NCBI GenBank assembly: GCA_036244855.1 | Contig: BQKZ01001371.1 | Coordinates: forward strand, 14,102-78,101 | Source: Temnopleurus reevesii | Lineage: Eukaryota > Echinodermata > Echinoidea > Temnopleuroida > Temnopleuridae | Reading direction: 5' to 3' | Length of the DNA stretch: 64,000 nt | Shown here: positions 13,087 to 25,286 of the stretch, piece after piece | Position numbering within the stretch: position 1 is the first letter of the stretch | How the letters are laid out: each line of letters opens with the position of its first letter | Notes under the pieces: generated by a model | Told to the model about the DNA's origin: nothing | Database searches by the model: none | Seen by the model: the letters and a program-made list of their open reading frames with translations, nothing else | Program-made: the position numbers and the translations under genes

Positions 13087-14826
13087 ATACATTGGAAAAG
13101 CTGAAAGTCACTGTAATTTTAGTAAAATAACAGCTACTAGAATAGACACACAGTCAAAGCAGTCGTGCTGATGAAAGATAAGATACATTTGGGAGATGTG
13201 CTTCTGACGTCACTCATGGAATGCCGACACATGTGTGAATTACAATCCAATATGTGATGAAAACATTATGCTTAAATTATACTTTCAGGAGATCATTTGG
13301 AAATATTTTGCTAATGTTAATGCATTATTAGATACATTTGCCAATAGCTGAGAATTCCTTTTAAAGAGGTATCATCCATCTGAATGACAAACTTATTGCG
13401 TTTTGTTGTGGTCTAGCAAAGTGGAGAGTATAAGCTGGTGACATGTTTGGATATTAAGGTCAAAAGGTAGAAAAAATGAAAATATGTCTATACAGAGAAT
13501 TGGTGACAAATGGGCAAACATGCCTCAGTCCCTAATGTCGAAATGTAAATGGCCTTATTAAGCTGGTATTCTGCTCCGAGCCGTAGCATTTCCCCTGATT
13601 TGCGATGGGATTGAAAGTCATTATCGGCCTGCAGTGATTGACTAATTGATAGATTGAAGCGGATTTTCTACCGTTGTTTTGCAAGGTTGGACTTGATTAA
13701 AGTGTTCGTATATGGATGCCTCCCTGAGTGACATGCATGGTGATAATGGACGATTAACGAGATGTGGCTTCAATCATAACACATGATTTGATGTCAGAAC
13801 TTGTTTGTTCTTGTTTGTTTCCAGTAGCGGGCGATGATATATTACAAATAAATCTTCTTCAAAATTTCAACAAGGAATTTTATGCGTCGATCAAACCTTA
13901 GTTGTCTAAAATGTATTTAACACCTACGGAACGTTTGACGAAATTCATAGCTAATATCATTATTTTTTTTAGAAGTATCAAAGCTTACAGGTAAATCCTA
14001 TTTCACTCTATCAGTAGTGATAAATGACTGCCGATTCCCGTAAACGTAATTCTGCAATTTTAATATCCAACACTTCAAGATGAGATCTGCATTTTTGTTC
14101 CAACATGGTTAGGTATATTTTTCTGTTTTATGGCAAACGTTAAAGTATAACAACAAACCTCACATGCTGTATGTATCATCGCTTGTCTTTTTGTAAACTG
14201 TTCCCCAAACGAAATGTATCTATGGAATTTCTTTTAATTTTAACTTTATATTTTTTCTCATCAAAATTCTTATTACCATGGTAAATTTGCTATTTCCAAA
14301 TGATCTTTATTAAAGCATTTCATCTTTATAATTTATATGATACGTGAATCATACATGATATAGATAACAATTTGCTTGCAAAGGTATATTTTCTGAATTT
14401 TGGCTACAGTAGAATAGAACTGAAAACATTAATGCAAAAAGCACATTAACCAAAATGGGTTTTTATTAGTTTGAAGGTTTCAGAGCAATCAGTCTCTTCC
14501 TGATTCAAAGAGGACATATAGTCCCGTAATGAATGGTGACACACCATCAGCATTATAATTTTACCATCACTTACCTTTCCAAATGAATTAATCATACACC
14601 GATCATATACGTCTCCAAACAACCGAATTCGACCAAGTTATCTCACAAAACAATTAGAAATACGCGTCAATTTCGAGAGCGACTGCCTAAATCCAGCTAT
14701 TTATTTATTAATTAAAGTATTCTTTTAGTAGGGTAGATTAATATAAGACTAGTTACTAGATGATGTTCACATATTATGCAGGGCTAAGTTAGTCCAAAAC
14801 ATCAGTTCGGTAGTCTCGAAGCAATA
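13087..14826. other. Noncoding stretch
   Basis: AT-rich sequence. I see no open frame with coding-like composition, no SINE block and no inverted-repeat element. Confidence 0.55.
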
Positions 14827-14986
14827 CGGACCTTTAGCCAAGAAGACGGAAGGGTCGATCACGACGTTATTTTTCAATCGCGGGAAAATCTGGTGGGCCG
14901 GTAAGGTTGAGAACGCCCGCTAGATTTCCCCGCGCTTGAGAAATAACGTCGTGATCGACCCTTCCGTCTTCTTTGCTAAAGGTCCG
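14827..14986. mobile_element. Family A foldback MITE, intact copy
   Basis: A 160-bp TA-flanked element (TA at 14825-14826 and 14987-14988) that is almost one palindrome. The left arm CGGACCTTTAGCCAAGAAG... matches the right arm, reverse-complemented, with one indel-like mismatch over about 45 bases and more loosely to about 70 bases. It carries no coding sequence. The arms and the centre match the right half of the element at 4490-4723. Confidence 0.93.
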
Positions 14987-15348
14987 TAATATAATACAAT
15001 AGGGATGCTCTGTTTATCTCCTTGGTGAAATAACAACAATGCGATCAAGAACAGTATTTTTTATAGCGCCCAATACAAGTGTTATTAAGTGATATGTTGT
15101 ATAATTACCCGGCTATAGCACGGTTAGCAAATTGGCACATCTCAGCATCCAATAAACTTATTCCTATATAATTGGTAACCATTGATATTGTTTTCAATAG
15201 GCATGTTTCTGGTATCAGGACCATGATGAAAACCAATTTTATTTGATCTTGTAAGTACATATAAAGATATTTAGATAAGATAAAACAAATCACTTTGGTT
15301 GAGTAAGACACAATGTAGAGCATTGCTTTTGCTGGAAAATAAACTCAT

Positions 15349-15416
15349 GGGCTGGACTCGAACCGCGATCCTCTAGTTGAAAGGCGAGGGTCAGAACCAC
15401 TAAACCATGACACTTC
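15349..15416 (-). mobile_element. SINE fragment, tRNA-like head only
   Basis: On the minus strand this reads as the family's tRNA-like head: TTTAGTGGTTCTGACCC, TTTCAACTAGAGGATCG, then GGTTCGAGTCC (box B). The conserved body does not follow, so the copy is truncated. It is not a functional tRNA, because the ends do not form an acceptor stem. Confidence 0.8.
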
Positions 15417-16539
15417 CATCAGTACATTATGCACTCACATTCTGAGACATTTTACATTTTACATGGATTTATGGAGACTGAGTGGCGTGGGGGGGGGGGG
15501 GTTGAGTGAGATGCTTTACATGATGGTTTTATTGTATTTCTATCATTCAATATTCCTGTGTGGTTCTTTGGAATCATTGAAGCGGATTAATTTGATTAAA
15601 ATCTCCACTGATGCACCATCCACTATATGATATATCTGATTTTAAGAAGCCGAATTCACAATGGTTTACCTCACCAACAAGCTCAGATATATATGAACGC
15701 GTAGATATGTAGGTATAATCAAATTATTTACTATCTAGATGAAAATACATTTATTTCTAAAACGTGCACACAAAAAGAAGGAAAAAAGATTGGCGTCATT
15801 CTTGAAGGATCAATTTTCTTATTTATAGAAGTGCATATCTGCTTGTCAAAATGCATTAAATGCCATTGTCATAATGGAATAGGAATATTAAAATATGAGT
15901 AAATGTGTTGCAGCTCCTCAAATCACCAGAATGTATTGAAACGAAAATGTCCTTTGGAGACTATGTTTGCACTTTAATCTATCACTTTTATTTTTATCTG
16001 GAAGAAAAATCTTATCATTTTAAATGTGTAAATCTTATTATAATTACGAATAGGAAATCTAATCAAAATGATTATATTCAATTAAAAAAATTAATACAAG
16101 TCACATATGATTATAAATCCATTTCAGAATGATTAGTTTCTATTCATAATAATATCATAAGACGATCTAATAAAAAAAATGATTAGGTTGTTATAGAGTG
16201 TATAGAGCAAGAAACCCTGAAGCTTTAAACGTAATATTAATCCGAATAGTGTTAACATAATAGCTGTGGAATAATGATTACTTTAACATACAAATCTTGT
16301 AAAATTATGCATGACCTATTTGTCTTTAAGTACTATCAGATGTTGACGATCTCCATTAACCAGGAATGATTCGACCGAGAAGAGGGGTGCGTTAATGAAT
16401 TGCACACCTTGCTCTCGACATCTGCATTGGTGATTAGAGCGATGATTCACCCGAAGCTATCGGTTCATGATCAACAAGTGCTTTCATGTGTTGACCTTAT
16501 GACAGGGCTCATTTTTGCTTTTAAAATACGTATATTTTA
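15417..16539. other. Noncoding stretch
   Basis: A poly-G run of 13 near 15489-15501 is the only notable feature. A 75-codon open frame near 15905-16132 has AT-driven composition and no recognisable domain. Confidence 0.55.
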
Positions 16540-16672
16540 AGTCCCGGTCACATATGGCCCCGGAAGCAACACGATTCAACACGACTCTCTGTTAATTAAC
16601 TGTCTTAACTGTCTTAGAACAAAGAGTCGTGTTGAATCGTGTTGCTTCTGGTGCCCTTTGTGACCGGAGCCT
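16540..16672. mobile_element. Family B foldback MITE
   Basis: A 133-bp element flanked by TA (16538-16539 and 16673-16674). The left arm includes CCCGGTCACATATGGCCCC, GGAAGCAACACGATTCA and CACGACTCTCTGTTA. The right arm is its near-perfect reverse complement, leaving a short AT-rich centre. The homologous copy at 59333-59464 confirms the boundaries. It is non-coding. Confidence 0.93.
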
Positions 16673-16895
16673 TAGATTTGTGATACGACCTCGCTCTAGA
16701 ATTGGTATTTTCATTTGTGTGTTCATTTTCATCGGAGCATTGCTGTTGAGTCATGAAGGCATCCAATGATTTATTTTAGAGTAACTGACCTTTCTTACAG
16801 GAAGCTTGACGCAAGACACGACGCTTCAACGTTGTATTCTATAACACACTTTCACCTATCCTCAAACACACACGCACGCACATGCTGATACTTAA

Positions 16896-17389
16896 AGGGG
16901 AATCAACCCCCTAAATTATCGTGCTCTCATTGAATGGAGAAAAATCGAATGAACAAACTGTGAAAATTTGAGCAAAATCGGACAATCCGTTCAAAAGTTA
17001 TGAAGTTTCCAATTCACACAAATTTGACGATCACTGCCGCTCATTGGGGATTCGTGCGATCAGCAACATCGACGGAATCTGTGACGTCATGGAGAGTCGA
17101 TATAGAAATGTTATACCCAAAACGAACATTTGAATTTTGTTGAATTTTCATAGAAAAGAAGATTAAGTGATATATTGTATACAGAGTGAATGAAGAGTTG
17201 ACCGACATGACTTCACAGATTCCGTCAATTTTACTGAATACACGGTTCCCTATCAGATCATATCTCTGTGACTTTGTAAATTCATAACTTTTGAACGGAA
17301 TGTCCGATTTTGCTCAATTTTTCACAGTTTGTTCATTTGACTGTTCCCCATTCAATGTGGGCACGATAATTCTAGAGGTTGGTTTCCAT
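16896..17389. mobile_element. Family D foldback element, TTAA-flanked
   Basis: About 494 bp. The left end is AGGGGAATCAACCCCC after TTAA (16892-16895), and the right end is a degenerate complement before TTAA (17390-17393). Inverted subterminal blocks include GTGAAAATTTGAGCAAAATC with TTTTGCTCAATTTTTCAC, and TTCAAAAGTTATGAAG with CATAACTTTTGAACGG. The copy at 43931-44520 has the same ends and blocks. TTAA flanks suggest a piggyBac-like target site, although TA within TTAA cannot be excluded. Confidence 0.88.
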
Positions 17390-18899
17390 TTAACATATAA
17401 TCATTTAGGATTTCACGACAAAATGCTGGTACTTCCTGCCCCGACTTTGTCATTTTGGTTGGTTGAATTATCATTTAAATATTTGATTATGATTTAAAAA
17501 AAAACCTACTTGATTGGTTCTGGGTATGAAAAAAGGAGAACTGTGCGAATGTGTGAACTTGTTTTCAATATATTTTTTCTATTTGTGAGTGTGGTTGAGA
17601 GTGTGTTTTAGCGTGAACATGTCTTTCTTTGTGCATATAAATTTTGACTAAAAAAGTGGTTGTCTTAACCCAGAAACTTGGCGGAAATGAAATTTTGCAG
17701 TTTTGGGGAAATTGCCTGTTTTTCAGTCATGCTTTTCAAAAGGGTACCAAAATACGAAGAGATGAGTAGTATATAAAATGATATCATTTGATCAATCATG
17801 TTTTTATACTGCACGCAATACTATTTCAGGTTTTTACCCTCCATGTTTGTTGTCGTGTTTGAAACCGAGTTCATATACACTTTGTAGGGGAGTACCGATG
17901 ATAACTCCTCATGGCACCCGCTAAGCCCCACACGATGGATTCTGTGATGGGGCTGGTGTGACAGACAGACCACATACAGTCAACGTGCCGCCATCCAAAT
18001 ACCCTTTTGCAAGGGGAAAGATTATAGATGGACTATTTTAACCAACTCCTTAGGGATACGTTAGAAACTATTCAGAATAAAAAGCCGTTCTCTTCCATGT
18101 ACACTCTAAAGAAGGATGTGTAAAATTGTAATTGTAATTGTATTATGGATTTTGATACGAACGGTAACCACAAATTTGTAAAAGCGTAAAAATTCTTGTT
18201 TAGTTACAATATTTTTTTATACTTTCAAGAACTCTTTCTGTACCTTTGGTAAATGTTAAACAATCGAGATGCATGCCAAGGAATATTCCAATACATACAC
18301 TATTTGGAAGCACCCTTATCAGTTATGTCAAGTGTGTAACATTAGTATAAATAACCTGGTTTATCAAGTTCTATGGAAAAAAAGAATTTTCATTTCACAA
18401 AACAAAACGAAATAATACGCAAAATGAAACCTGAGTATTGACATAAATAACATTTTCAAAATTTATTTTCTACTTATCAAAAATCATATGTGGATTCAAG
18501 TTTACGTCTTTAACGATATCATATACACCTCACACTGAACTAAAGTACATATCACGAATACATATACAATTACATATAGCTTTGAGTTTCATTCTAACTT
18601 CACATAGCTACTATATAGTATATTTCGGGTTTCCCATTAAACTAATAAGTATCTAAAATTGTATTCGGATATTAGACTGTGAAAAAATAAAATAAATAAT
18701 AAATAATCTTCACACAATTAATACACATACTTAGTTTCCGTTCCTCATTTCTTCGTGTTATCATAAACCAGGTAACATGATTTATTAGCCGAATTTCACC
18801 AACAAAGTCTGACGAAACTTTTTTTTACAAAACGCTATTGGCAAATGTATTTTACACTGTTAACAATTAGGCAAAGTTTAGCCAGCACTGTGCATTGTA
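17390..18899. other. Noncoding stretch
   Basis: AT-rich sequence with no supported gene. A short (AATTGT)n-like run lies near 18126-18145. Confidence 0.5.
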
Positions 18900-19076
18900 C
18901 TGTCCACATAACTATTGGTCAAATTATGCCCAACTTCTGGTAGAAATGCAAAATTATATAATAAGTTGGAAATATCTTACGTAATCAGTGGTTTGAATAT
19001 GCCCAACTCCTCATGATAATGACAAATCTTATAACCATGCATTAGGCATATATTTAACCGATAGTGGTGTGGACAG
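18900..19076. mobile_element. Family E foldback MITE, single copy
   Basis: A 177-bp TA-flanked element (TA at 18898-18899 and 19077-19078). The terminal inverted repeats of about 30 bases read CTGTCCACATAACTATTGG at the left and, reverse-complemented, CTGTCCACACCACTATCGG at the right, each continuing to an ATGCC block. No open frame of note occurs inside. Only one copy is present in this window, so the family assignment rests on structure alone. Confidence 0.8.
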
Positions 19077-19524
19077 TATATTGCCTGGTGTGGGGAAAAC
19101 ATTTCGCCCAAAGGTTTTTAAAATTTGTGTATGACGGTATTCCAAACGCCAGTTATTTGTTTCAATACTAAATCTTCTTGTAACCAAGTAGCACGTATCA
19201 ACTAGAAGCCACCAAATAAACTGAATAAACGATTAAATTGGAACAGTTTTGCACTTATAGCCCAACTTATATTTAGATATGCTAACCAAAATAGAGTTAA
19301 AATAATTAAGTTTAACAAATGGCTTGACCATCCCTAATTAACAGATTTTAATTTAAATTTCCTAATAAGGTGATGATACGTGAAATAGTTGCATCGTATT
19401 TAGGGCGGACAAAATCTACAATTTTAAAGGTGAATTTCAGCAAAAAAAAAGAGATATATTATCTCAATAGCATTCACGTTCCTGACTTCCAGCATTCCTC
19501 TTTGTTCCGGCATTTTGTAAAGCA

Positions 19525-19989
19525 TTACCGAGACATGCTTTTAATGCACGTCCCTAAGAGGCTATTTCTAACACGGCCAGCTGCTCTGTTGCTGATCATC
19601 TCCACTGGTTTATATGCTTCAAAACGCCACAGGTTGTTTGGCAGACAATCCTCTTCAAAAAGGCCAATCATACCCACAAGGTTAACAACCATTTTCCACT
19701 TAATTGCCAATTTCCGATTCAAATATATTGATGTGATTTGAGTCCCAAAGATGAAGGGAGCATTGGATTTATATTCTACATACTCCTCCAGAGTGTTATT
19801 ACTTTCCGTGCTCAACCTTTTAGTCTCTTCAAGATATTCCTTGATTTTTGCTGCGGTGAACAATATTGTTCTTCGTCGTCTCATCAATACAAATGGGTGA
19901 GAATTGAATCTAGTGACTATTTGTACAGAAAAATAATTTTGAAGACACCTCAGAAGTATTTCAATACACAAAACAAGATTGGGAAACAC
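19525..19989 (-). other. Unexplained 154-codon open frame
   Basis: This is the longest frame in the window that is not explained by TMEM151, a LINE or a repeat. It includes a basic run (MRRRRT), a Lys/Glu-rich segment and the stretch WRFEAYKPVEM. I recognise no domain. Plus-strand frames overlap it on both sides. In a 64-kb AT-rich sequence a frame of this length is only mildly unlikely by chance, so it could be random, a decayed gene or a decayed transposon. Confidence 0.15.
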
Positions 19990-21467
19990 TACACATGCAT
20001 AACATGTACTACAATTATATATTTCAGTTTACTGGTTTATTTCCATTCCCTTAATTGGAACATTCCATGCTACTTGGCAAGCAAACGAAAACATTAAAAA
20101 ACATCAAAACAAAGTTATTCCTCCTTGTCTAATAGAAGATATTTCTCACATGGTCATAAAATAGAGAAATGAAACATATTTCATTGATCATTATTTCATC
20201 GGCGGTTTAATAGTTGCGTCGTTGGTGTGCATAGTGACATCAATTAGGAAGTTGACATACGATTATTAAATAAATGGTGGACTACTATCCCAAGTTTAAA
20301 AGATGAACTGTTAAATAAAGAATACAGCAAATCTGGTGACAGTAGAGTTCTTTAAAATTGTATGAAAAAACGCACAGACCAGAGAAAATTGTTGCTCACG
20401 GCAACCATGCACTATGGTTACTGTCCAGAGTTTTAATTGAACGCGGTGTTTTTTTTCACATCAAATTCCTGCGAAGCAGCTACATATACGATATACATCA
20501 TTCACAAATAGCTTGACTCACCATCAAATATGTAACTTGTTTAAAACGTGTTTAATATTCGTACGAATATCATATTGTTGATCCAATCTTATTATGCAAG
20601 TTCGAAAAAATGTTGTGTTGTGATTGCATTCACAATTTGTGCAATCTTACCCGAACAAAATGGCGCCCAAAATACGAAAAGCCACTTCGGAACACATGTC
20701 GAAAAAAAGATTTTTGCACATAGTTCTGAAGGGATAAATGACACTTAGTTTAAAATATGCAGATAGATGGCATTTCAAATAAAGGAAATGCTGCAATTGA
20801 TATCCTTAGAATATATAAATCTGACCTTATATATTTATCATGACAGGGAAGACTTAGACAATAACATAACATACGTTAATTTCTTAAAAAGTAAATATAT
20901 GGATTCAAGGCTAATGTGTAAAAATGAAGCACTGCAAATGTTGTGTGCATCCAATGCGACAAAATGTCATTGAAACCTATGTAAATCCTTCTCCATAAAT
21001 CCACATTCTATCCGAAGCTGATATAAGGGGAACGAATCAATATCCATTATGAAGCCACAATTCAACATGTTTCCTTTCAAGCCTCTCTGCTTTAAATCCG
21101 TGAATTCTTGAAGGAAACAAATTTCCACTCTAGCCGTCAATCACGCTAAGTACAAATACATCAGGTAAGTTGTTACTTCGATGTTATAACACGGATCACT
21201 CAGTGTTTTTCACTTCGTTGGTGTGCGGATACACTTTCTGTACCGGGGTAAACATGGATAGAGAAGCAAGGGAAAGAGAGATAGGCTGAAAAAGGAGAAT
21301 TAGAGATTGATAGATGGATGGAGGGTGGGAGGGATCTCTGATAGAAAGACAGAAGAGAAAGTGTAATGGTATATCAGATAGATACATATCGGGATAGAAA
21401 GAAGGGGCTGTAGTGGTTGCTAGCGTATTCGTGTATGTGTGTGTTTGTATGTGTTTGTGTATGAAAT

Positions 21468-21505
21468 ACTACTACTACTACTACTACTACTACTAATAAT
21501 AATAA
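21468..21505. repeat. (ACT)n/(AAT)n microsatellite
   Basis: About nine ACT units are followed by AAT units. Confidence 0.92.
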
Positions 21506-21844
21506 TATTATTATCTCCTATTTTTTCAAGGATAGCTACTTCCAGTTGATAGTTTTATCTCACAAAGGACCCCGATTGACATAAAAATCATTAGTACCCT
21601 TATGCAAGTGTATTTATCCACCTTAGACGCTTCAGATTCAAGAAGCTGTTTTCCCAGCGGGCCCTGCATTAACAAAATCATTATCACTACCCTTTTCCTT
21701 TCTAATATGTCGACAAGAAAGGCAGATGTTCCCATTTTTAATGTAATTAGTGCGATTCGGTCAAGGTTTGAACCTAAGACCTCCCGTTCATACTGCAGTC
21801 GCTTTACCTTTACATGGCTGTTGTGTTCAGGAAGAGAGTATAGA

Positions 21845-21848
<4 letters not shown>

Positions 21849-21893
<45 letters not shown>
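21849..21893. repeat. (GT)n microsatellite
   Basis: A pure TG dinucleotide run of about 45 bases. Confidence 0.95.
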
Positions 21894-21896
<3 letters not shown>

Positions 21897-23429
21897 TATT
21901 GGTGGGGAGACAGTGGAGTAGAGAGAGTGAAACAGAGAAATGTATCCGCTCAGGTTTGCGGAGATTTCAATCTCACTTAAGCTCCATTTGTCAGCAAGCT
22001 TTCATTTACAAGTGTATACATCGAAAGAGTAGAGGATTGGGAAAAAACGAAAAGTGTCTCCATCCTGAATCCTTTTATTCCAGTCCAATTATTTGAAGGC
22101 GATGAAATAGTACTTTCTCCATTTGGAAAAAAGAAATCAATTTTTAAAAAGTATATCACACCGTTCTCTAAAAAGAGTATAAATCATTTATATAATATAT
22201 TAAACTTACAAAGTCGCACATATGAGATGTTATTATGAATGTATGATATTTGTTATTCATCTGTTTGAAGTAAGAAGGGCGTTAGCTTGTAATTTATATG
22301 TATGTATTTTTTTTTAAAATAAAAAAAATTTTTTATGCATTTTATGAGTGAAAATAAATATATTGAATTGAATTTAATTGAAAAGCTCATTTTGGCTAAT
22401 CCGAGATAAACGCATTTAATTATTTTATGTGTACAACAAAAGCCTTCGAGATATATGGGATCAGGCAAAACTTATACAGAACCGGAAAGCTTAAGCACAA
22501 TTTGTAGGATTATAGGACTCTTCTAGCACCAAAAACTCCTGGCTTAACGCCCTTCTGGCTCAGCGTTTTGACATGACACACATGATAGTGTGCTTTGGTT
22601 TTATGAATATAAAGATTGGTACATCCTGATCCTTAAGCTTATTATGTACCATCAAAAAAGAGCTGAATGAGAGAGACAAGATAAATAAGATATAATGTAA
22701 GCAAAGATTGTAGGGTTTGAATGTCTTTGAAAATGATTCAAATTATTGAAATAATTGGAGGGATCTTATTTCTTTTAGGTTTAACCCGTATGTACTTTAT
22801 AAGTTTGGCATTTAGGTTCACAGCGCATTCAGAAAAAAAATCCATGAAAAGAGCACATCCAACAAAATGTTTTTTTATACCGTTTCCCAAGTACAAGTTG
22901 ATATAGCCCATCCCGCAGAAAAATAAATGAAAGAAGAGGCCTAAAAATTTGAAATAGAAGGGACTTGTGATCTATCGACAGCATAATTTGGTTAAAAAGA
23001 ATAAAGATTCAGCAAGGACCTTTAACACTAACAATTTCAAACGCAATACATGCATGCACAATGTACAGTATTTTGGAATATCGCCATATCAAATGCTAAC
23101 GAATTTACAATGACTGAAATAATTTTTTTTATATGGAAGGAGGTAATAAAATCAACAAATATTGAAAAATATATTGACAATTTTGTCGACAGACAAACAA
23201 AGAAACAAAACAAAATAATCCAGGTCGAAACGTAACATGTACTTTGCAAGTCTTTAGGCGGGTATGAACTATTTAATTTCACTGCAGCAATCTGCAAATG
23301 ATCGACATTCGACAGACCAACAGATATGACATAAAACCCCAGATCTCAGAACAAGACAACACATTAATGAATCACAACAAATAAAAAATATGGAAAGTTA
23401 TGTGTCATTTGGGAAGCTCCACGATTGCT

Positions 23430-25286
23430 TTACACAGATGTCTCGACGCTGTCTTCGGCTTGAGTTTCTTCTTCTGTAGCCTCACCATCTTCTGGTTCAT
23501 TCATGTTAAGAGCAGCATCGTAAGGAGGGGGTGAATCAATGGGTACTACTACCAATCCACCTGTACCCCTCGTGTTCTGATTGAAATCATTAGCTCTATG
23601 CCACGTGACAGTTCGAACTGCACCATCTCCATCCATGAGAAGCAATGACTCGATCTCGCTTTCATCCATCGCTTCACTTTCTTCCTGCTGACTTCCTTGA
23701 CTACCAAAGCACAGTGGAAGAGAGGTTGGTCGTCTATGACGACGATTACTCGGGGTTGATGATGCCGACATGAGTGGTTTTCTCTGATTTGCGTTTGAAT
23801 CAGGCTCATCTGTGTTGATTAAGGATGTCCTGTTGTTGGTCTCGGGGGTAGCAGCTGCGGCGTTGGATGAGTGTGTGAAAGGTTTGACACGGTTAAACAT
23901 ATTGCTAAAACCTATGGTGTGACTCGATGAACTACGGGATGGAAGAATTCGTAAACTCGTCGATGGCGTGTGACCATTGGATAGAGAGCGGTTGTTTGGC
24001 GTCAACGGAGATCGCAGAGTCCAATCGCTCGTTGACGACTGCGTCGCTCGATCGTTCGATAAACTAGAAACGTAACAAAAACCTATTGCTGTGGTCGCCG
24101 ACCGTGGTAATGATCTAGAATGTAAAGATCCATGGATATAATTATGTCTAGTGTTAGTATCATGACTACGAATACCATGTTCATGTTTACCCCGCTGAGC
24201 AGCTGTAGGTGGACCCGGCCCAGTAGGAGTGAGGCCTGCTCGTAGGTGATTCCCATTCGCTATGTCCATTAGAAGTGCTTCCGAGTAGCTCGGAACAACA
24301 TGCCGATTATCTCGTATAAGAACATCAAGACTTCTATTGCTACCTACAGTATTGAATCTACTTCCTGCACCCCCTTCACCACCTGCCCATGACTCTACAG
24401 TAATCATTCCGCTACTGTAACTAGTTCCAAAGAGATTCTCGATTTGGTAGTCCACTATTGCAGTTTGCATTGAAATTAAGATTCTAAAAGGCCATGAGAG
24501 CAATGATAGCGAAGTCACCCAGAACATCGACATGGATACGTACCAAGGAAGATTCTCAGAGCACGCGTACGTAACCATCTCATCCGTGAACTCAACTTCA
24601 GTTAGGCCCAAGCCTTCTCGCGTTTCTAAATTCTCATCCCTCCCTTCGTTTTCCGTAAAGAACCGCGATCGTTGTGAAAGATAATCGTTTTCTGCTTCTT
24701 CATTGAGAAACATAAAGTTTTTCGTGAACGTAATCCTGGTGAGAGGATGTAGCTCTAATTCTGACAGCTGCCTCGATACATCCTTCACGCCACACTCGCC
24801 AAAGTCGAACGCACCAGCAGCAGAGTGTGTATTGATCCTTTCGAAGTATTCCTGCGTCGTCGTGTACGCGTCCCCGTGTCTGTAGCGCGTCACCTGGCGC
24901 GTATGACGATTGTAATGATAGGAGATTGCGCGCCACCAGACCACAGGGTACGCATTGCGTATCCTGCGTATCCGGCTGTAGACCGTGCTGACATCTTCCC
25001 GGTACTGAATCTCAATGCGGACGTCACTGTACCAACATTCCACCAAGTAGACCAGATAGAGAAGGACGAGAAAGGCGACTGGTATGAAGGTGTAGCCATC
25101 TTGACAGGGACTATCAGTGATGGTGATTGGTTCTTGTTGATAGTTGAGTGCTATGACCTCCACGATACTCGTCTGACACCAGAAGACTACGGCCAGACTG
25201 CCATACATAAGCAGGGTGAGGATTAAGCACTTCCAGTGTGTCTCTTCTCGTAGGCTGGTACAGGCTGTCCGACGTATAGGTGTTTG
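23430..25286 (-). CDS. TMEM151: TMEM151-family transmembrane protein, large terminal exon
   Basis: The exon encodes 618 residues plus stop, in phase 0, after a splice acceptor (T-rich tract then TTTCAG at 25287). The frame stays open upstream only by reading into the intron. Numbering from the exon start: HWKCLILTLLMYG enters membrane segment 1 (about 20-40); segment 2 lies at about 66-84 (FIPVAFLVLLYLVYLVECW); the family hallmark TRQVTRYRHGDAYTTTQ is at 129-145; a third hydrophobic segment spans about 248-273; VPSYSEALLMDIA is at 331-343. A long Ser/Thr/Asn-rich tail follows, with PPPY at 586-589 and C-terminal ETSV. These match vertebrate TMEM151A/B as I remember them. TMEM151A variants are linked to paroxysmal kinesigenic dyskinesia in humans; the molecular function is unknown. 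No frameshift or internal stop is seen, so the exon appears intact. Confidence 0.96.
   Translation of the reverse strand, partial: QTPIRRTACTSLREETHWKCLILTLLMYGSLAVVFWCQTSIVEVIALNYQQEPITITDSPCQDGYTFIPVAFLVLLYLVYLVECWYSDVRIEIQYREDVSTVYSRIRRIRNAYPVVWWRAISYHYNRHTRQVTRYRHGDAYTTTQEYFERINTHSAAGAFDFGECGVKDVSRQLSELELHPLTRITFTKNFMFLNEEAENDYLSQRSRFFTENEGRDENLETREGLGLTEVEFTDEMVTYACSENLPWYVSMSMFWVTSLSLLSWPFRILISMQTAIVDYQIENLFGTSYSSGMITVESWAGGEGGAGSRFNTVGSNRSLDVLIRDNRHVVPSYSEALLMDIANGNHLRAGLTPTGPGPPTAAQRGKHEHGIRSHDTNTRHNYIHGSLHSRSLPRSATTAIGFCYVSSLSNDRATQSSTSDWTLRSPLTPNNRSLSNGHTPSTSLRILPSRSSSSHTIGFSNMFNRVKPFTHSSNAAAATPETNNRTSLINTDEPDSNANQRKPLMSASSTPSNRRHRRPTSLPLCFGSQGSQQEESEAMDESEIESLLLMDGDGAVRTVTWHRANDFNQNTRGTGGLVVVPIDSPPPYDAALNMNEPEDGEATEEETQAEDSVETSV

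Larger units (their letters stand above)
19077..23429. other. Long noncoding stretch downstream of the TMEM151 gene
   Basis: It contains overlapping unexplained frames at 19370-20097, a purine-rich patch near 21255-21370, an ACT/AAT tract at 21468-21505 and the GT microsatellite at 21849-21893. The part nearest 23429 should be the 3' UTR of the TMEM151 gene. An ATTAAA hexamer on the minus strand at 23277..23272, about 150 bases past the stop, is a possible but unproven polyadenylation signal. Confidence 0.5.

Noticed and set aside
12826..13092. 88-codon minus-strand frame with a similar frame at 61864-62133
   Set aside because: The similarity comes from both lying in family C foldback elements, with indels that break the frame relation.
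15349..15416. Possible functional tRNA gene on the minus strand
   Set aside because: It has box A and box B-like motifs but no acceptor-stem pairing, and it matches the SINE head seen elsewhere.
24703..25226. Plus-strand frames up to 133 codons over the TMEM151 exon
   Set aside because: They are antisense shadows of the TMEM151 coding sequence, whose minus-strand product has clear family motifs.
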